Notes: generated by a model from the sequence alone, not told the origin. Shown: positions 9,224 through 18,139, counted from the stretch's first letter. The stretch: 64,000 bases of DNA from Vicinamibacteraceae bacterium (GCA_011525805.1 WYBR01000047.1:32543-96542), one strand, 5' to 3'. Program-made: numbers and translations.

Positions 9224-10414
9224 TTACATTTCACCCTGCGCCAGCAGATCCTCGATCAACTTCTGAATCTTCTGTTCCCCTTCGGGGTCGAAGCCGACGG
9301 CGACGTGGGCGATCTTGCCCTTCTTGTCGATGAGGTAGAAGGTGGGGATGCCGCGGACCTTGTAGGCGGTGGCGACTTCATCGCCCTCGACGAGCAGGCC
9401 ATACGTGAACTTCTGGTCCTTCATGTACTTGATGGGCCCCTCGACCTTGTTGCTGCGCTCCCATGTGCTGATGCCGAGGATCTTCACCTTCTGGTCCTTG
9501 AAGTGCTCGTGGAGTTCCTGGATGCCGGGCATGGCCATCTTGCACGGCCCGCACCACGTCGCCCAGAAGTCGAGCAGAACGACGTTGCCGCGCAGGTCGG
9601 AGAGTTTGACGGTCTTGCCCTCGCCCGACTGGAGTTCGAAGTCCGGCGCTTGCGTTCCGACGGCGAGCAGTTGCGGCGGCGGGGGCGCGGCGGGGCGCTC
9701 GTACTTCTTGGACTCGTAGCCCTCGGGGGCCTTGAGGGCGAAGTCCGCGGCTTTGATCTCCGCCTTCGGATTGAGTTTGTGCAGTTCCAGCGTGTACCCC
9801 TGGTTGATGCGCTCGACGCGGCGGGGCAGGTGGTCCTTCTTGCCGAAGTACCAGCGAGCCTCGGCCATCGCGTCCTCGTAGACGACGTGAATCACGTGGC
9901 ACTCGACGTCATCGATCTTCTCGACGCCCTCGAGTTTGAGCGAATCGGCGTTGATCTCGTCGGTGAAGGGGGTGGGATGGATGAACTCGAACATGAGGCC
10001 CAACTGGACGCGCTCCAGGAGGTCTTCCCCGTCGCCGCCCATCGGCGCCCAGAGATGGGTTTTCTTCTCGTGGTCGATCTGGTAGACGTTCGTGCCGTCG
10101 AAGGCGACCGCGAGGATGGGGTTGGAGCCGATCGGGCCGTCGGTGGCGGGGTCGTCGAGGGTGAGCCAGGTCGGGCTGTCGCCGAGGTCGGTGCCGCGGA
10201 TCGCCTTGCCCTGCCCGGTCATGACCTTGTAGCGGTTCTCGTAGCCTTCGAGCGGCGTGACGCGGTAGTCGTAGGTAACCGCCTTGACCTTGAGCGTCGC
10301 TTCATCCACCTTCTTCACGATGGCGAGCACATCCTCACCCTTCAGGGGTTCCTGCGCGAGGCACATGGAAGAGGTCAGCACAAGCACGCCCGTCGTCGCC
10401 AATGCACGTCTCAT
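9224..10414 (-). CDS. Secreted TlpA/ResA-type thioredoxin with N-terminal lipoprotein-sorting-like domain
   Basis: 396 residues with a signal peptide cleaved near CLAQ. Residues about 25-225 resemble the LolA-like/DUF2092 beta-sheet domains common in planctomycetal redoxin proteins. After a Pro-rich linker comes a TlpA-type thioredoxin domain with FWATWCGPCK (Cys 288 and 291) and the cis-Pro loop GIPTFYL. It probably acts as an extracytoplasmic thiol-disulfide reductant, possibly for cytochrome maturation, which is an inference. The start is fixed by AAGGAG 7 bp upstream of the ATG. Confidence 0.85.
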   Translation of the reverse strand: MRRALATTGVLVLTSSMCLAQEPLKGEDVLAIVKKVDEATLKVKAVTYDYRVTPLEGYENRYKVMTGQGKAIRGTDLGDSPTWLTLDDPATDGPIGSNPILAVAFDGTNVYQIDHEKKTHLWAPMGGDGEDLLERVQLGLMFEFIHPTPFTDEINADSLKLEGVEKIDDVECHVIHVVYEDAMAEARWYFGKKDHLPRRVERINQGYTLELHKLNPKAEIKAADFALKAPEGYESKKYERPAAPPPPQLLAVGTQAPDFELQSGEGKTVKLSDLRGNVVLLDFWATWCGPCKMAMPGIQELHEHFKDQKVKILGISTWERSNKVEGPIKYMKDQKFTYGLLVEGDEVATAYKVRGIPTFYLIDKKGKIAHVAVGFDPEGEQKIQKLIEDLLAQGEM

Positions 10415-10564
10415 CTGATTCTCCTTGTCTGGGGTTCGTTTCATCCGTTCAGGCAGCGCCGTGGAGGCGGGAGCGAGTGAACGCAGCGCTGCGCAGGCGG
10501 CCGCTGGGGGGGTGGTCCGCCGGGATGATTCTACCGCGATCATCCCTTTCGAGTTCGTTCCACG

Positions 10565-10592
10565 CCCACGATGAGGCTCTGCGAATCGTGGG
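10565..10592 (+). repeat. 28-bp palindromic repeat, copy 1
   Basis: Ends CCCACGAT and ATCGTGGG form an 8-bp stem around a 12-base core. The exact reverse complement of the whole 28 bp occurs at 12730-12757. This copy lies 26 bp past the stop of the GNAT gene, so it could shape the transcript end. Confidence 0.7.
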
Positions 10593-10618
10593 ATGCGTTC
10601 ACGCAAATCGCGGGCGCC

Positions 10619-11221
10619 TCAACCCCGCGCGCCATGCCCCTCGACCTCCGCCCCGACCACTTCGCGCACAAGTGCAATGTTTCCAGGCGCTTCCGATGCG
10701 ATCCCCCCGTCGAACTCCAGTTCCCAGAACCCCACATCGTGCCACTGGCCGAACTTCCAGCCGACGCGGAACATCGTGCCGATGTGGCGGAAGCCGAAGT
10801 GCTCGTGGAGGCGCACGCTGGCGGGGTTGGGAAGGGTGATTCCGCCGAGCACCTTGCGGTACCCCTGTCGTCGGACGATTGAGAGGACGCGTTCGTAAAG
10901 GGAGCGGCCGAGGCCGCGACCGTGCCAGCCGGCGCGGACGTAGACGGAGGTCTCGACGGTCCAGCGATAGGCGCAGCGGGTGCGGAAGGGCGAGGCCTTG
11001 GCGAAGCCGACGATCGCGCCGTCCTGCGCCGCGGCGTCGCCGGGCAGCGCCTCCGCCACGAGCCAAGGGTACCACTGGCGCTGCTCGCGCCACGCGCCGA
11101 GCCACATTTCAAGCGGCTCGGGCTCGATGGCGAAGTTCGCGGGGGTGTTGGCCGCGTACCAGTTGGCGATGTCCACGATCGCCGCCACGTCGGGCTCATT
11201 CGCGAAACGAATGTTCACCAT
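10619..11221 (-). CDS. GNAT N-acetyltransferase, phosphinothricin/L-amino-acid acetyltransferase type
   Basis: 200 residues covering one GNAT fold. The order of motifs matches the Pat/MnaT group: N-terminal IRFANEPDVAAIVDI, then ETSVYVRAGWHGRGLGRSLY for the acetyl-CoA loop, TLPNPASVRLHEHFGF, and the C-terminal VGWKFGQWHDVGFWEL. Members acetylate the amino group of amino acids or analogues such as phosphinothricin or methionine sulfoximine. The real substrate here is not known. The gene is divergent from the PilZ gene. Confidence 0.85.
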   Translation of the reverse strand: MVNIRFANEPDVAAIVDIANWYAANTPANFAIEPEPLEMWLGAWREQRQWYPWLVAEALPGDAAAQDGAIVGFAKASPFRTRCAYRWTVETSVYVRAGWHGRGLGRSLYERVLSIVRRQGYRKVLGGITLPNPASVRLHEHFGFRHIGTMFRVGWKFGQWHDVGFWELEFDGGIASEAPGNIALVREVVGAEVEGHGARG

Positions 11222-11230
11222 GACACGATC

Positions 11231-11251
11231 GCTCCCCGTTGACCGGGGAGC
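11231..11251. other. Short hairpin in the GNAT/PilZ divergent region
   Basis: GCTCCCCG and CGGGGAGC form an 8-bp stem with a 5-base loop, 10 bp upstream of the GNAT start codon. It could be an operator or part of a 5' leader; the role is not established. Confidence 0.35.
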
Positions 11252-11421
11252 ATGGTATCCGGGCGACCGGGGGGTCTCTCCCGTGGTTTTCTGCTCCTGC
11301 GGCCGGGCGGGTTTCCGACGGCGAGTCTCAAGCCCAATAACCCTTCAGCCGATGACACACGCAGCGCGGCCGCACGGTGGGACGGCGTTGTCCGCGGCGC
11401 GCCCCGTCAGGAGGATCAGAC

Positions 11422-11823
11422 ATGTCCGCTTCGCCCCTTGCGTTCGCCGGCCCCGACCGCCGCCGCCACGCCCGGTTCCGCACGCCCCCGATGTACCACG
11501 CGGTGGCGGTGCGGCCGCTCGACTCGTCCGAGGCCTCGCACGACGGGCATGCGTACGACCTCTCCGAAGGCGGCGCGCAGATCGAACTCGACGAGGCGCT
11601 GGCCGTCGGCGCCGAGGTCGCCCTGTGCCTGCACCTGCCCGCGGGCTACGAGACTGGCCCGGGCCGCTCGATTGTCGTGCTCGGCCGGGTCATCTGGGTC
11701 GACGAGGATGAGACGCCCGGCCCGGCGCGGATCGCAATCGCGTTCCGCGAGTTCGCGCGCGAGGTCGATGCCGCCCGTCTGCGCCGCTACCTCAACCAGG
11801 GCCAGTTGCGCCTCGCCGCCTGA
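11422..11823 (+). CDS. PilZ-domain protein (c-di-GMP receptor candidate)
   Basis: 133 residues. The PilZ signature is complete: an Arg cluster RRRHARFR (residues 13-20) and DLSEGG (46-51), the two elements that bind cyclic di-GMP. There is no other domain, so it probably works as a free adaptor. The ATG is set by AGGAGG 7 bp upstream; longer in-frame starts lack a ribosome binding site. The partner process (motility, adhesion or stalk-related) cannot be read from the neighbours. Confidence 0.85.
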   Translation: MSASPLAFAGPDRRRHARFRTPPMYHAVAVRPLDSSEASHDGHAYDLSEGGAQIELDEALAVGAEVALCLHLPAGYETGPGRSIVVLGRVIWVDEDETPGPARIAIAFREFAREVDAARLRRYLNQGQLRLAA

Positions 11824-11887
11824 CGACTCGCGCGCCGGCACTTGCTCGCTTGCACGATTCGCGGCGTCGCCGCGAACGCGCGGGGCG

Positions 11888-12703
11888 TCAGCGGCCGGTG
11901 AAGAAGCGCTTGATGGAGTGAATGGTTACGGCTCGTCCGATGGCGGCAATGGCCTCGGTGAGCGGGATGTGCTTGGGGCAGACCTTGACGCAGTTTTGTG
12001 CGTTGCCGCAGTCGTTGATCCCGCCCCGGCCCATGAGCGCATCGAGGCGGTCGCCCTTGAGCGCGGCGCCGGTCTCGTGTTCGTTGAAGAGTCGCACCTG
12101 CGCGATGGCGTTGGCGCCGACGAACTCGTTGTCTTCCAGGTATTGCGGGCACGCTTCGAGGCAGCAGCCGCAGGTCATGCACTCCGAGATGCGGTAGCGC
12201 ATGTTCTGGTTTTCGGGCGTGGCGCGCGGGCCGGGGCCGAGATCCCACGTGCCGTCGATGGGCACCCACGCCTGGATGCGCTTGAGTTGGTTGAACATGC
12301 GCGAGCGATCGACCCACAGGTCGCGGACGACGGGAAACTTGGATATGGGTTCGAGGGTGATGACGTCGCCGTCGTGGGGCGCGTACTCGTCGATGAGGCA
12401 GGAGCAGGACTGGCGCACCTTGCCGTTGATGACCATCGTGCAGGCGCCGCAGACTTCCTCGAGGCAGCCGGCATCCCAGACGGGCGGCTGGGTGGACTTG
12501 CCTTCGACGGTGCGGGGGTTGGCGCAGATCCACTGGAGGCAACTGATGACGTTGGCGCCGGGCGCGACGGGGACGTCAAACTCCTCCCAGCGAGCAGGCT
12601 TGCCGGGGCCGTCCTGGCGGCGGATGCGCATGCGGACCTTGCGCGTGGGGCGCGAGGAGTCGTGGCGTGCGGGGGCGTCGGCGTGCGCGTGCGGCGTGGA
12701 CAT
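11888..12703 (-). CDS. sdhB: Succinate dehydrogenase/fumarate reductase iron-sulfur subunit
   Basis: 271 residues. Cysteines for three clusters are present: [2Fe-2S] at C80, C85, C88 and C100; a ferredoxin-like CMTCGCCLEACP (C175-C185); and CGNAQNCVKVCP for the third cluster. The enzyme passes electrons between succinate/fumarate and quinone. The ATG at 12703 has AAAGGA upstream. The flavoprotein and membrane-anchor genes are not adjacent, although these subunits are normally encoded together, so sdhA/sdhC must lie elsewhere or this is a second copy. Confidence 0.9.
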   Translation of the reverse strand: MSTPHAHADAPARHDSSRPTRKVRMRIRRQDGPGKPARWEEFDVPVAPGANVISCLQWICANPRTVEGKSTQPPVWDAGCLEEVCGACTMVINGKVRQSCSCLIDEYAPHDGDVITLEPISKFPVVRDLWVDRSRMFNQLKRIQAWVPIDGTWDLGPGPRATPENQNMRYRISECMTCGCCLEACPQYLEDNEFVGANAIAQVRLFNEHETGAALKGDRLDALMGRGGINDCGNAQNCVKVCPKHIPLTEAIAAIGRAVTIHSIKRFFTGR

Positions 12704-12729
12704 GGCGGTCCTTTGCGGTTGGAGAGCAC

Positions 12730-12757
12730 CCCACGATTCGCAGAGCCTCATCGTGGG
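12730..12757 (-). repeat. 28-bp palindromic repeat, copy 2 (inverted)
   Basis: Exact reverse complement of 10565-10592. It ends 26 bp upstream of the sdhB start codon, so it lies in the sdhB leader or promoter and can form the same 8-bp-stem hairpin. Confidence 0.7.
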
Positions 12758-12909
12758 TGTCGGCGCATGATATGTGCGGAGCAGGGCGGCGGCGAAGGGG
12801 GCAAGTGCATCCAGGCGGCGATTCAGGTCGATAGGGGGGATGCCCGGATCGGCGGCGGCGGCGGGGCTAATCTCTGCCGGGTTCCACGGGCCTGGGCGAG
12901 GATCGGGCG

Positions 12910-13836
12910 TTGAAGGCGGCGGCATACCTGAGGCTGGCGCGGATCGGCGAATGGGCGAAGAACCTCTTCGTCTTTCCCGCCCTCCTCGCATCGGGCAAGA
13001 CGGCGGAGATCGAGTCGATCGCCGCGTCACTCGTCGCCTTCTTCGCGTTCTCCTTCACCGCCAGCGGGGTCTACTGCATCAACGACGCGATCGACTGGCG
13101 AAGCGACCGGCGGCACCCTGTGAAGCGGCGGCGCCCGATCGCCAGCGGCGCCCTGCGGCCGTCCGAGGGTCTGGCCGCGGGCGGACTGTGGATCGGCGCG
13201 GGGCTGGCGCTCAGTTTCGCGACCGGCTCGTGGCGCCTGGCGCTGGTGCTCGCCGCGTACATCGCGCTTCAGGCGGCGTATAACGCGGCCCTCAAGCGCA
13301 TCGCCACCGTCGATGTCATCACCCTCTCGATCGGCTTTGTGCTCCGCGCCTGGGCCGGGGCCGTGGCCATTGGAGTGACGGCGAGCCTCTGGCTGCTGGC
13401 GACCGTCTTCTGCATCTGCCTGTTTCTCGCGATGATCAAGCGGCTGTGCGACCTGAGCAGCGTGCGTGGCGAAGCGGGAGGCGACGAAGCCTGGCACGCC
13501 GCCGCCGGATACCACAGCGCCGAGGAACTTAACTGGATGCTCGCGGTCAGCGCGGCGTGCTCGGTGATTACTTACCTCATGTACAGCCTCTCGGGGCACG
13601 CGACCGAAGCGGCGGGGCCGGGCGTACACGGCCTGGCGCTGCTCACGCCACTGGTCGTCATCGCGATGTTCCGCTTCTATCGCGCCGCTCTGCGCGGGCT
13701 GAGCGACAGCCCCTTCGAGATCATGACGCAGGACGGCGTGGTTATCGCGTGCAGCGGACTCTTCGCGATCGCTTCGGCGGCGCTGCTCACCATCGAGCCG
13801 CTCGGCCGGGCGGTCGATACCTTCTTCGGCTTCTGA
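12910..13836 (+). CDS. UbiA-family prenyltransferase, decaprenyl-phosphate phosphoribosyltransferase-like
   Basis: 308 residues with about eight or nine membrane segments. The first motif YCINDAIDWRSDRRHP with KRRRPIASG matches the DPPR-synthase branch (NDxxDxxxDxxHPxKxxRP) rather than quinone-type UbiA. The family transfers phosphoribose to a polyprenyl phosphate, making a lipid-linked pentose donor. The start is a TTG at 12910 giving the expected N-terminus (YLRLARIGEWAKNLFVF). The GT-C-like glycosyltransferase gene follows after 17 bp, and such enzymes use lipid-linked sugars, so the two probably act in one surface-glycan pathway. Confidence 0.83.
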   Translation: MKAAAYLRLARIGEWAKNLFVFPALLASGKTAEIESIAASLVAFFAFSFTASGVYCINDAIDWRSDRRHPVKRRRPIASGALRPSEGLAAGGLWIGAGLALSFATGSWRLALVLAAYIALQAAYNAALKRIATVDVITLSIGFVLRAWAGAVAIGVTASLWLLATVFCICLFLAMIKRLCDLSSVRGEAGGDEAWHAAAGYHSAEELNWMLAVSAACSVITYLMYSLSGHATEAAGPGVHGLALLTPLVVIAMFRFYRAALRGLSDSPFEIMTQDGVVIACSGLFAIASAALLTIEPLGRAVDTFFGF

Positions 13837-13853
13837 TCGGGGCGTCGAGCACG

Positions 13854-15197
13854 ATGGGGACGGTTGGACGAACGGAGCCGGTGCGGCTGTGGGGCGCGTG
13901 GGCGGGCGGCGCGATCGCCGCCTTCGCGTTTCTCGCCGCCCTGCGCCTGGCGGTCGGCGCCGGAAACCTCCCGCTCATGTGGGACGAGGACTACGCGCTG
14001 CCCATCATCGAGCGCCTCTGGCGCACCGAGTGGTGGATTCGCGCGATGCTCGACTACGACGACACCAAGGGGCCGGTCTTCTTCTGGCTCTACGCCGCCT
14101 TCGGCGAGTTTTTCGGCCGCAGCGCGGGAACGCTGCGATGGCTGTCGATCGTTGCGACGGCGGCGTGGGCGGCGACGCTCTGTGGACTGCTCGAACCGCG
14201 CGAGCGGACCATCGGGCGGCTGGCGCTCGTCCTGCTCCTCGCGCTGACGCTGCCCTACGCGATGGTGATGAGCCAACTGGTGATGAGCGAGCCGACGTTT
14301 CTGCTCGGCTGCGCGCTCATGGCGGCGGTGGTGGTGCAGGCGCTGGGCCAGGATGATGCGCGCCGGCGCCTCGTCGAGGGGCCGATTCTCTTCGGCCTTC
14401 TGCTCGTCGTCCTGCTGCATCACCGTATTCACGTCGTCGCGCTCGCCGGGGCGATCGTCCTGCTGGCGCTGTGGCGCGACCGCGGGCGGAGTTGGCCGTG
14501 GATCGCCGCGCTGCTGCTGGCGGGGCTGAGCCGCGTGCCGCTGTGGCTGCGCTGGGGCGGGCTGGTCGGCGAATCGTTTCAGCAGCGCTACAGCGTGGGG
14601 CTGCGCCTCGACAGCCTCGCCTACCTCCTCGCGGCGCTGGCGCCGACGATCGGCCTGGCGCTGGTCGTGCTGGCGTGGCGTGGCCGCAGCGCCGGCGCGT
14701 GGGCGTGGCGCATCGCGGCGGCGGCGGGCGCCGTCGGCGCAGCGCTGGCGCTGCTCGGCCCGCCGGCCATCTCCGGCGACGTGCAGGACCTCCGCTTCGC
14801 CGGGCCGGTCGCGACGGTGCTCCGTCCGCTTGCCGACTCGCCGCTTCTCTTTCGCAGCGCGATGACGGCGCTGGCGGCGCTGGGCGCGATGAGCCTCGCG
14901 GCGGTGATGTGGCTGGCGTGGCGCGGCGAGGCCGACGCCGCAGAATCGACGCCCGAGCCGCACCACCCGTCGCGGCGACTCCTCGGAACGCGACTGGCGG
15001 CGCTGACGATCCTGCTCGGCTGGCTGCTCTCGGCGCTGGCTGGCGGCGACGTCTACGACCGCTACCTCCTCGCGTTCACCTTCCTCTGGCCGCTGTGGTG
15101 CGTGCGCCTGATGCCGCCCCCGCTGCTGGCGGCGCAGTTGATCTGGCAGGCTTCGTTCACGGCGCTGCAGGTGTGGAGCGACTTGGCGCCGCATTGA
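13854..15197 (+). CDS. Polytopic membrane protein, GT-C-type glycosyltransferase-like
   Basis: 447 residues, rich in Leu/Ala membrane helices (about ten). After the first helix comes WDEDYALPI, which resembles the acidic D-E motif in the first extracytoplasmic loop of GT-C transferases such as ArnT or protein mannosyltransferases. The ATG at 13854 lies just after the UbiA-family gene. A catalytic role with a polyprenyl-linked sugar is inferred from that motif and the neighbour. Sequence divergence is high, so a non-enzymatic membrane protein cannot be excluded. Confidence 0.65.
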   Translation: MGTVGRTEPVRLWGAWAGGAIAAFAFLAALRLAVGAGNLPLMWDEDYALPIIERLWRTEWWIRAMLDYDDTKGPVFFWLYAAFGEFFGRSAGTLRWLSIVATAAWAATLCGLLEPRERTIGRLALVLLLALTLPYAMVMSQLVMSEPTFLLGCALMAAVVVQALGQDDARRRLVEGPILFGLLLVVLLHHRIHVVALAGAIVLLALWRDRGRSWPWIAALLLAGLSRVPLWLRWGGLVGESFQQRYSVGLRLDSLAYLLAALAPTIGLALVVLAWRGRSAGAWAWRIAAAAGAVGAALALLGPPAISGDVQDLRFAGPVATVLRPLADSPLLFRSAMTALAALGAMSLAAVMWLAWRGEADAAESTPEPHHPSRRLLGTRLAALTILLGWLLSALAGGDVYDRYLLAFTFLWPLWCVRLMPPPLLAAQLIWQASFTALQVWSDLAPH

Positions 15198-15301
15198 GTC
15201 GGTCGGCGCGCCGGTCAGCGAACCCGGCGAGGAGGAGGCTGGTAGAATGTGATCGAGCCGCCCGGCCGGAGGCCGCAGCCGCGGGAAGGCAGGATGCCCC
15301 C

Positions 15302-16117
15302 ATGCCCGATCTCAGCACCAGGCCGATGGAAACGCTTCGCGAGCGCTACGAGGACGTGCGCCGCCGGGTGGAGGAGGCGGCGCGGCGGTCCGGACGGCGG
15401 AGGAGCGACGTTCTCATCGTCGCCGTCACGAAGTACGCTTCGCCCGAGCAGATCCGCGAACTCATCGAGATGGGCCACGCCGACTTCGGCGAGAACCGCG
15501 TCCAGCAACTCATCCGCCGCGTCGCGGTCATCGACGAGTACCTCCAGCGGCACAAGACGATGACGCCCTCCAAGACGGTCCACCTCCCGCCGCGCGTCCG
15601 CTGGCACATGATCGGCCACCTCCAGCGCAACAAGGCGAAGAAGGCGATTGAACTGGCCACGCTCATCCACTCGGTGGATACGCTGCGCCTTGCCGAGGAG
15701 ATTCAGGAGTGCGCCCTGAGGCGCGAGGCGCCGGTGGACGTGCTCATGCAGGTGAACGCCTCGTTCGAGCGGCAGAAGTCCGGGGTGGCGATGCCCGCGG
15801 CGCTCCACCTCGCCGAGCAGATCGACTCGATGGTTCACCTGAGATTGCGCGGCCTCATGACGATGGCCCCCCTGACGGACGACCTCGGGGCCGTCCGTGG
15901 CGCCTTCGAGCGCAGCGCCGAGTGCTTCAACGACATCCGCGAGCGGGGCATCGGCGGCAAGTCCTTCAACGTCCTTTCGATGGGGATGACGAGCGACTTC
16001 GAGATCGCCATCGAGTGCGGGGCGAACATGGTCCGGATCGGGACGGCGATTTTCGGGGACAAGCGGCACGAGGAGCCCGATCCCGACCGGCCCGACGGCG
16101 AGCCCGACGAAGATTAA
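15302..16117 (+). CDS. yggS: YggS/PROSC-family pyridoxal-phosphate homeostasis protein
   Basis: 271 residues, an alanine-racemase-like TIM barrel. The PLP-binding lysine is in VAVTKY, and the family motifs GENRVQ, WHMIGHLQRNKAKK, HSVDTLRLA, LRGLMTM and SMGMTSDFEIAIECGA are all present. An insertion of about 20 residues (VIDEYLQRHKTMTPSKTVHL) precedes WHMIGHLQ, and the C-terminus has an acidic tail rich in Asp/Pro. The protein buffers PLP and amino/keto-acid balance in the cytoplasm. The start is the ATG at 15302. Confidence 0.92.
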   Translation: MPDLSTRPMETLRERYEDVRRRVEEAARRSGRRRSDVLIVAVTKYASPEQIRELIEMGHADFGENRVQQLIRRVAVIDEYLQRHKTMTPSKTVHLPPRVRWHMIGHLQRNKAKKAIELATLIHSVDTLRLAEEIQECALRREAPVDVLMQVNASFERQKSGVAMPAALHLAEQIDSMVHLRLRGLMTMAPLTDDLGAVRGAFERSAECFNDIRERGIGGKSFNVLSMGMTSDFEIAIECGANMVRIGTAIFGDKRHEEPDPDRPDGEPDED

Positions 16118-16249
16118 TCCGTCCCGCCGCCCGGCCTCGCCCCTACCATCCCTCTTTCACGTGTGGAACCTCGACGGCCCGGGCGCCCGAATCCCGGCGC
16201 TTCGGTGTGCCGATGATGCGGTGATGGATCGAGCGCGGGCGTGAGTTTC

Positions 16250-17692
16250 ATGTCGCAGGGAACCGGACAATCGATCGCGGCGGGCCGCCCGCCGCGCGGC
16301 GAGTTGAGGCGCAACCTCTGCTCGAGCGTCACCGATGCGCTGGCCTACAGCGTGATGGTCGGGGTGGGCGAGACCTACCTCGCGGCCTTCGCGCTGGCGT
16401 TGAGCGTGAGCCAGACGGCGGCGGGGTTGATCGCGACGGTCCCGATTCTCGGCGGGGCGGTGCTGCAACTCGCCGTGCCGCGCCTCGTGCAGGTGCTCGG
16501 CTCGTACCGCCGCGCGGTCGTCCTCTGCGCTTCGGTGCAGGCGGCCTCGTTCGTCCCCCTCGCGGTCGGGGCGCTGCTCGGTCGTCTGCCGGTGTGGGCG
16601 CTGTTTGCGACGGCGACGGTGTACTGGGGCGCCGGCCTCGCCTGCGGGCCGCCCTGGAACACCTGGATGGAGTCCATCGTGCCCGGCCGCATCCGCGCCC
16701 GCTACTTCGCGCGGCGCAGCCGCCTCTCGCAGATGGCCGTCTTCCTCGGCCTCGTCGCCGCGGGGCTGGCGCTGCAGTACGGCCGCGAGACCGAACAACT
16801 GCTCAACACCTTCGCCATTCTCTTCGCGCTCGCGGCGGTGATGCGCCTCGTCTCGACGATCTACCTCGCGCGGCAGAGCGAAGGGGAGATTCACCACTCG
16901 ACGGCGCGCGTGGTCTCGCTGCTCGAGCTCGTCCGGCGGATGTCCCGCCGCGCCGACGGGCAACTCATCGCCTATCTCCTCGCCGTGCAGGTGGCGATCC
17001 AGATCTCCGGCCCCTACTTCACTCCCTTCATGCTCGGGCGCCTGCACTTTTCCTACCGTGAGTACCTGCTGCTGCTCGCGGCGTCGTTCGTGGCGAAGTT
17101 CGCGGCGTTTCCGCTCTGGGGGCAGGTGGCGCAGAAACTCGGCGCCCGCCGACTCCTGTGGATCGGCGGCATCGGCATCATCCCCATGTCGGCGCTGTGG
17201 ATGCCCTCCCAGACCGTCCCCTACCTCCTCGTCGTCCAGTTGATCAGCGGCGTCGTCTGGGCCGCCTACGACCTGGGCGTCTTCCTGCTCATCTTCGAGA
17301 ACATCCCCAAGGAGGAGCGCACCAGCGTGCTCACCTCCTACAACTTCGCCAACGCCGTAGCGATGGTGGGCGGCTCGGTGCTCGGTGGGGCGATGCTCAA
17401 GGCCATGGCGGAATCCATGCAGGCGTACATGCTTCTCTTCGGCCTCTCGGGCGGACTGCGCATCTTCACGCTCCTCTTCCTGTGGCGCGTGACCGCGGAC
17501 CGTACCCGGCCGGTGGCGATGGAGATGCGCCCGCTGGCGGTCCGGCCGCAACTCGGCGGCATCGAACGGCCGCTGCTGGCCGCGCTCGACGGCGAGGAGA
17601 ACGGCGGCGATGGATCAGCGCACGCCAACGGCGCGCCGGGCATCGCCGGCGCCTCACCCGCGGCTAAGCCGCTCGAGCGTGTCGGTGGTTGA
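16250..17692 (+). CDS. Major facilitator superfamily transporter
   Basis: 480 residues with about twelve membrane helices in two halves. A central loop (RQSEGEIHHSTARVVSLLEL) separates them, and the cytosolic tail is Gly/Ala-rich. PGRIRARYFARRSRLSQ lies in the 2-3/4-5 loop region typical of MFS carriers. The substrate is unknown. The ATG at 16250 is preferred; a GTG at 16241 is the alternative. The 3' end overlaps the convergent heptose adenylyltransferase gene by 39 bp. Confidence 0.82.
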   Translation: MSQGTGQSIAAGRPPRGELRRNLCSSVTDALAYSVMVGVGETYLAAFALALSVSQTAAGLIATVPILGGAVLQLAVPRLVQVLGSYRRAVVLCASVQAASFVPLAVGALLGRLPVWALFATATVYWGAGLACGPPWNTWMESIVPGRIRARYFARRSRLSQMAVFLGLVAAGLALQYGRETEQLLNTFAILFALAAVMRLVSTIYLARQSEGEIHHSTARVVSLLELVRRMSRRADGQLIAYLLAVQVAIQISGPYFTPFMLGRLHFSYREYLLLLAASFVAKFAAFPLWGQVAQKLGARRLLWIGGIGIIPMSALWMPSQTVPYLLVVQLISGVVWAAYDLGVFLLIFENIPKEERTSVLTSYNFANAVAMVGGSVLGGAMLKAMAESMQAYMLLFGLSGGLRIFTLLFLWRVTADRTRPVAMEMRPLAVRPQLGGIERPLLAALDGEENGGDGSAHANGAPGIAGASPAAKPLERVGG

Positions 17693-18139
17693 GCGGCCGG
17701 GCACGTGATCAAGCACCACCACCTGGCCCCCGCACCGCCGCACGAACTTCTGCCCGACCACCTGCGAGACGCGGTAGTCGCCGCCCTTGACGAGAACATC
17801 AGGCCGCACTTCGCGGATGAGCGGCTCGACGCTGTCGGTGTCGAAGGCGACGACGTAGGTGACAAAGGGGAAGGCGGCGAGGATTTCGGCCCGGTCTTCG
17901 AGACTGTTGACCGGGCGGCCCGCGCCCTTGAGTCGCCGCACCGATGCGTCCGAGTTCAGCCCCACCACGAGCGCATCCCCCAGCGCCCGGGCGCTGCGCA
18001 GGTAGCGCACGTGTCCGACGTGGAGGACGTCGAAGCAGCCGTTCGTGAAGACGATGCGCCGGCCCTTTTCCCGCAGGCGATCGAGCCGGCGCAGCAGGGC
18101 CTCGCGCGTGAAGATCTTGCTCGATTCAGCAGCCATCAC
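17654..18139 (-). CDS. rfaE2: D-glycero-beta-D-manno-heptose 1-phosphate adenylyltransferase (HldE C-domain type)
   Basis: 161 residues, a stand-alone nucleotidyltransferase domain. FTNGCFDVLHVGHVRYL holds the HxGH motif (40-43), and LEDRAEILAAF and VKGGDY follow as in HldE/RfaE2. It makes ADP-heptose for lipopolysaccharide core. It is the last gene of the minus-strand lipid A/heptose cluster, and its start overlaps the end of lpxK by 14 bp, indicating one transcript and coupled translation. The kinase (RfaE1) part is not encoded here. Confidence 0.93.
   Translation of the reverse strand: MMAAESSKIFTREALLRRLDRLREKGRRIVFTNGCFDVLHVGHVRYLRSARALGDALVVGLNSDASVRRLKGAGRPVNSLEDRAEILAAFPFVTYVVAFDTDSVEPLIREVRPDVLVKGGDYRVSQVVGQKFVRRCGGQVVVLDHVPGRSTTDTLERLSRG

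Noticed and set aside
11252..11421. Possible c-di-GMP riboswitch before the PilZ gene
   Set aside because: No GEMM-I or GEMM-II core could be folded; only generic GC hairpins.
13677..15194. 505-codon minus-strand open frame opposite the GT-C-like gene
   Set aside because: Composition is Arg/Gln/Glu-rich anticodon noise; the plus strand encodes a coherent membrane protein.
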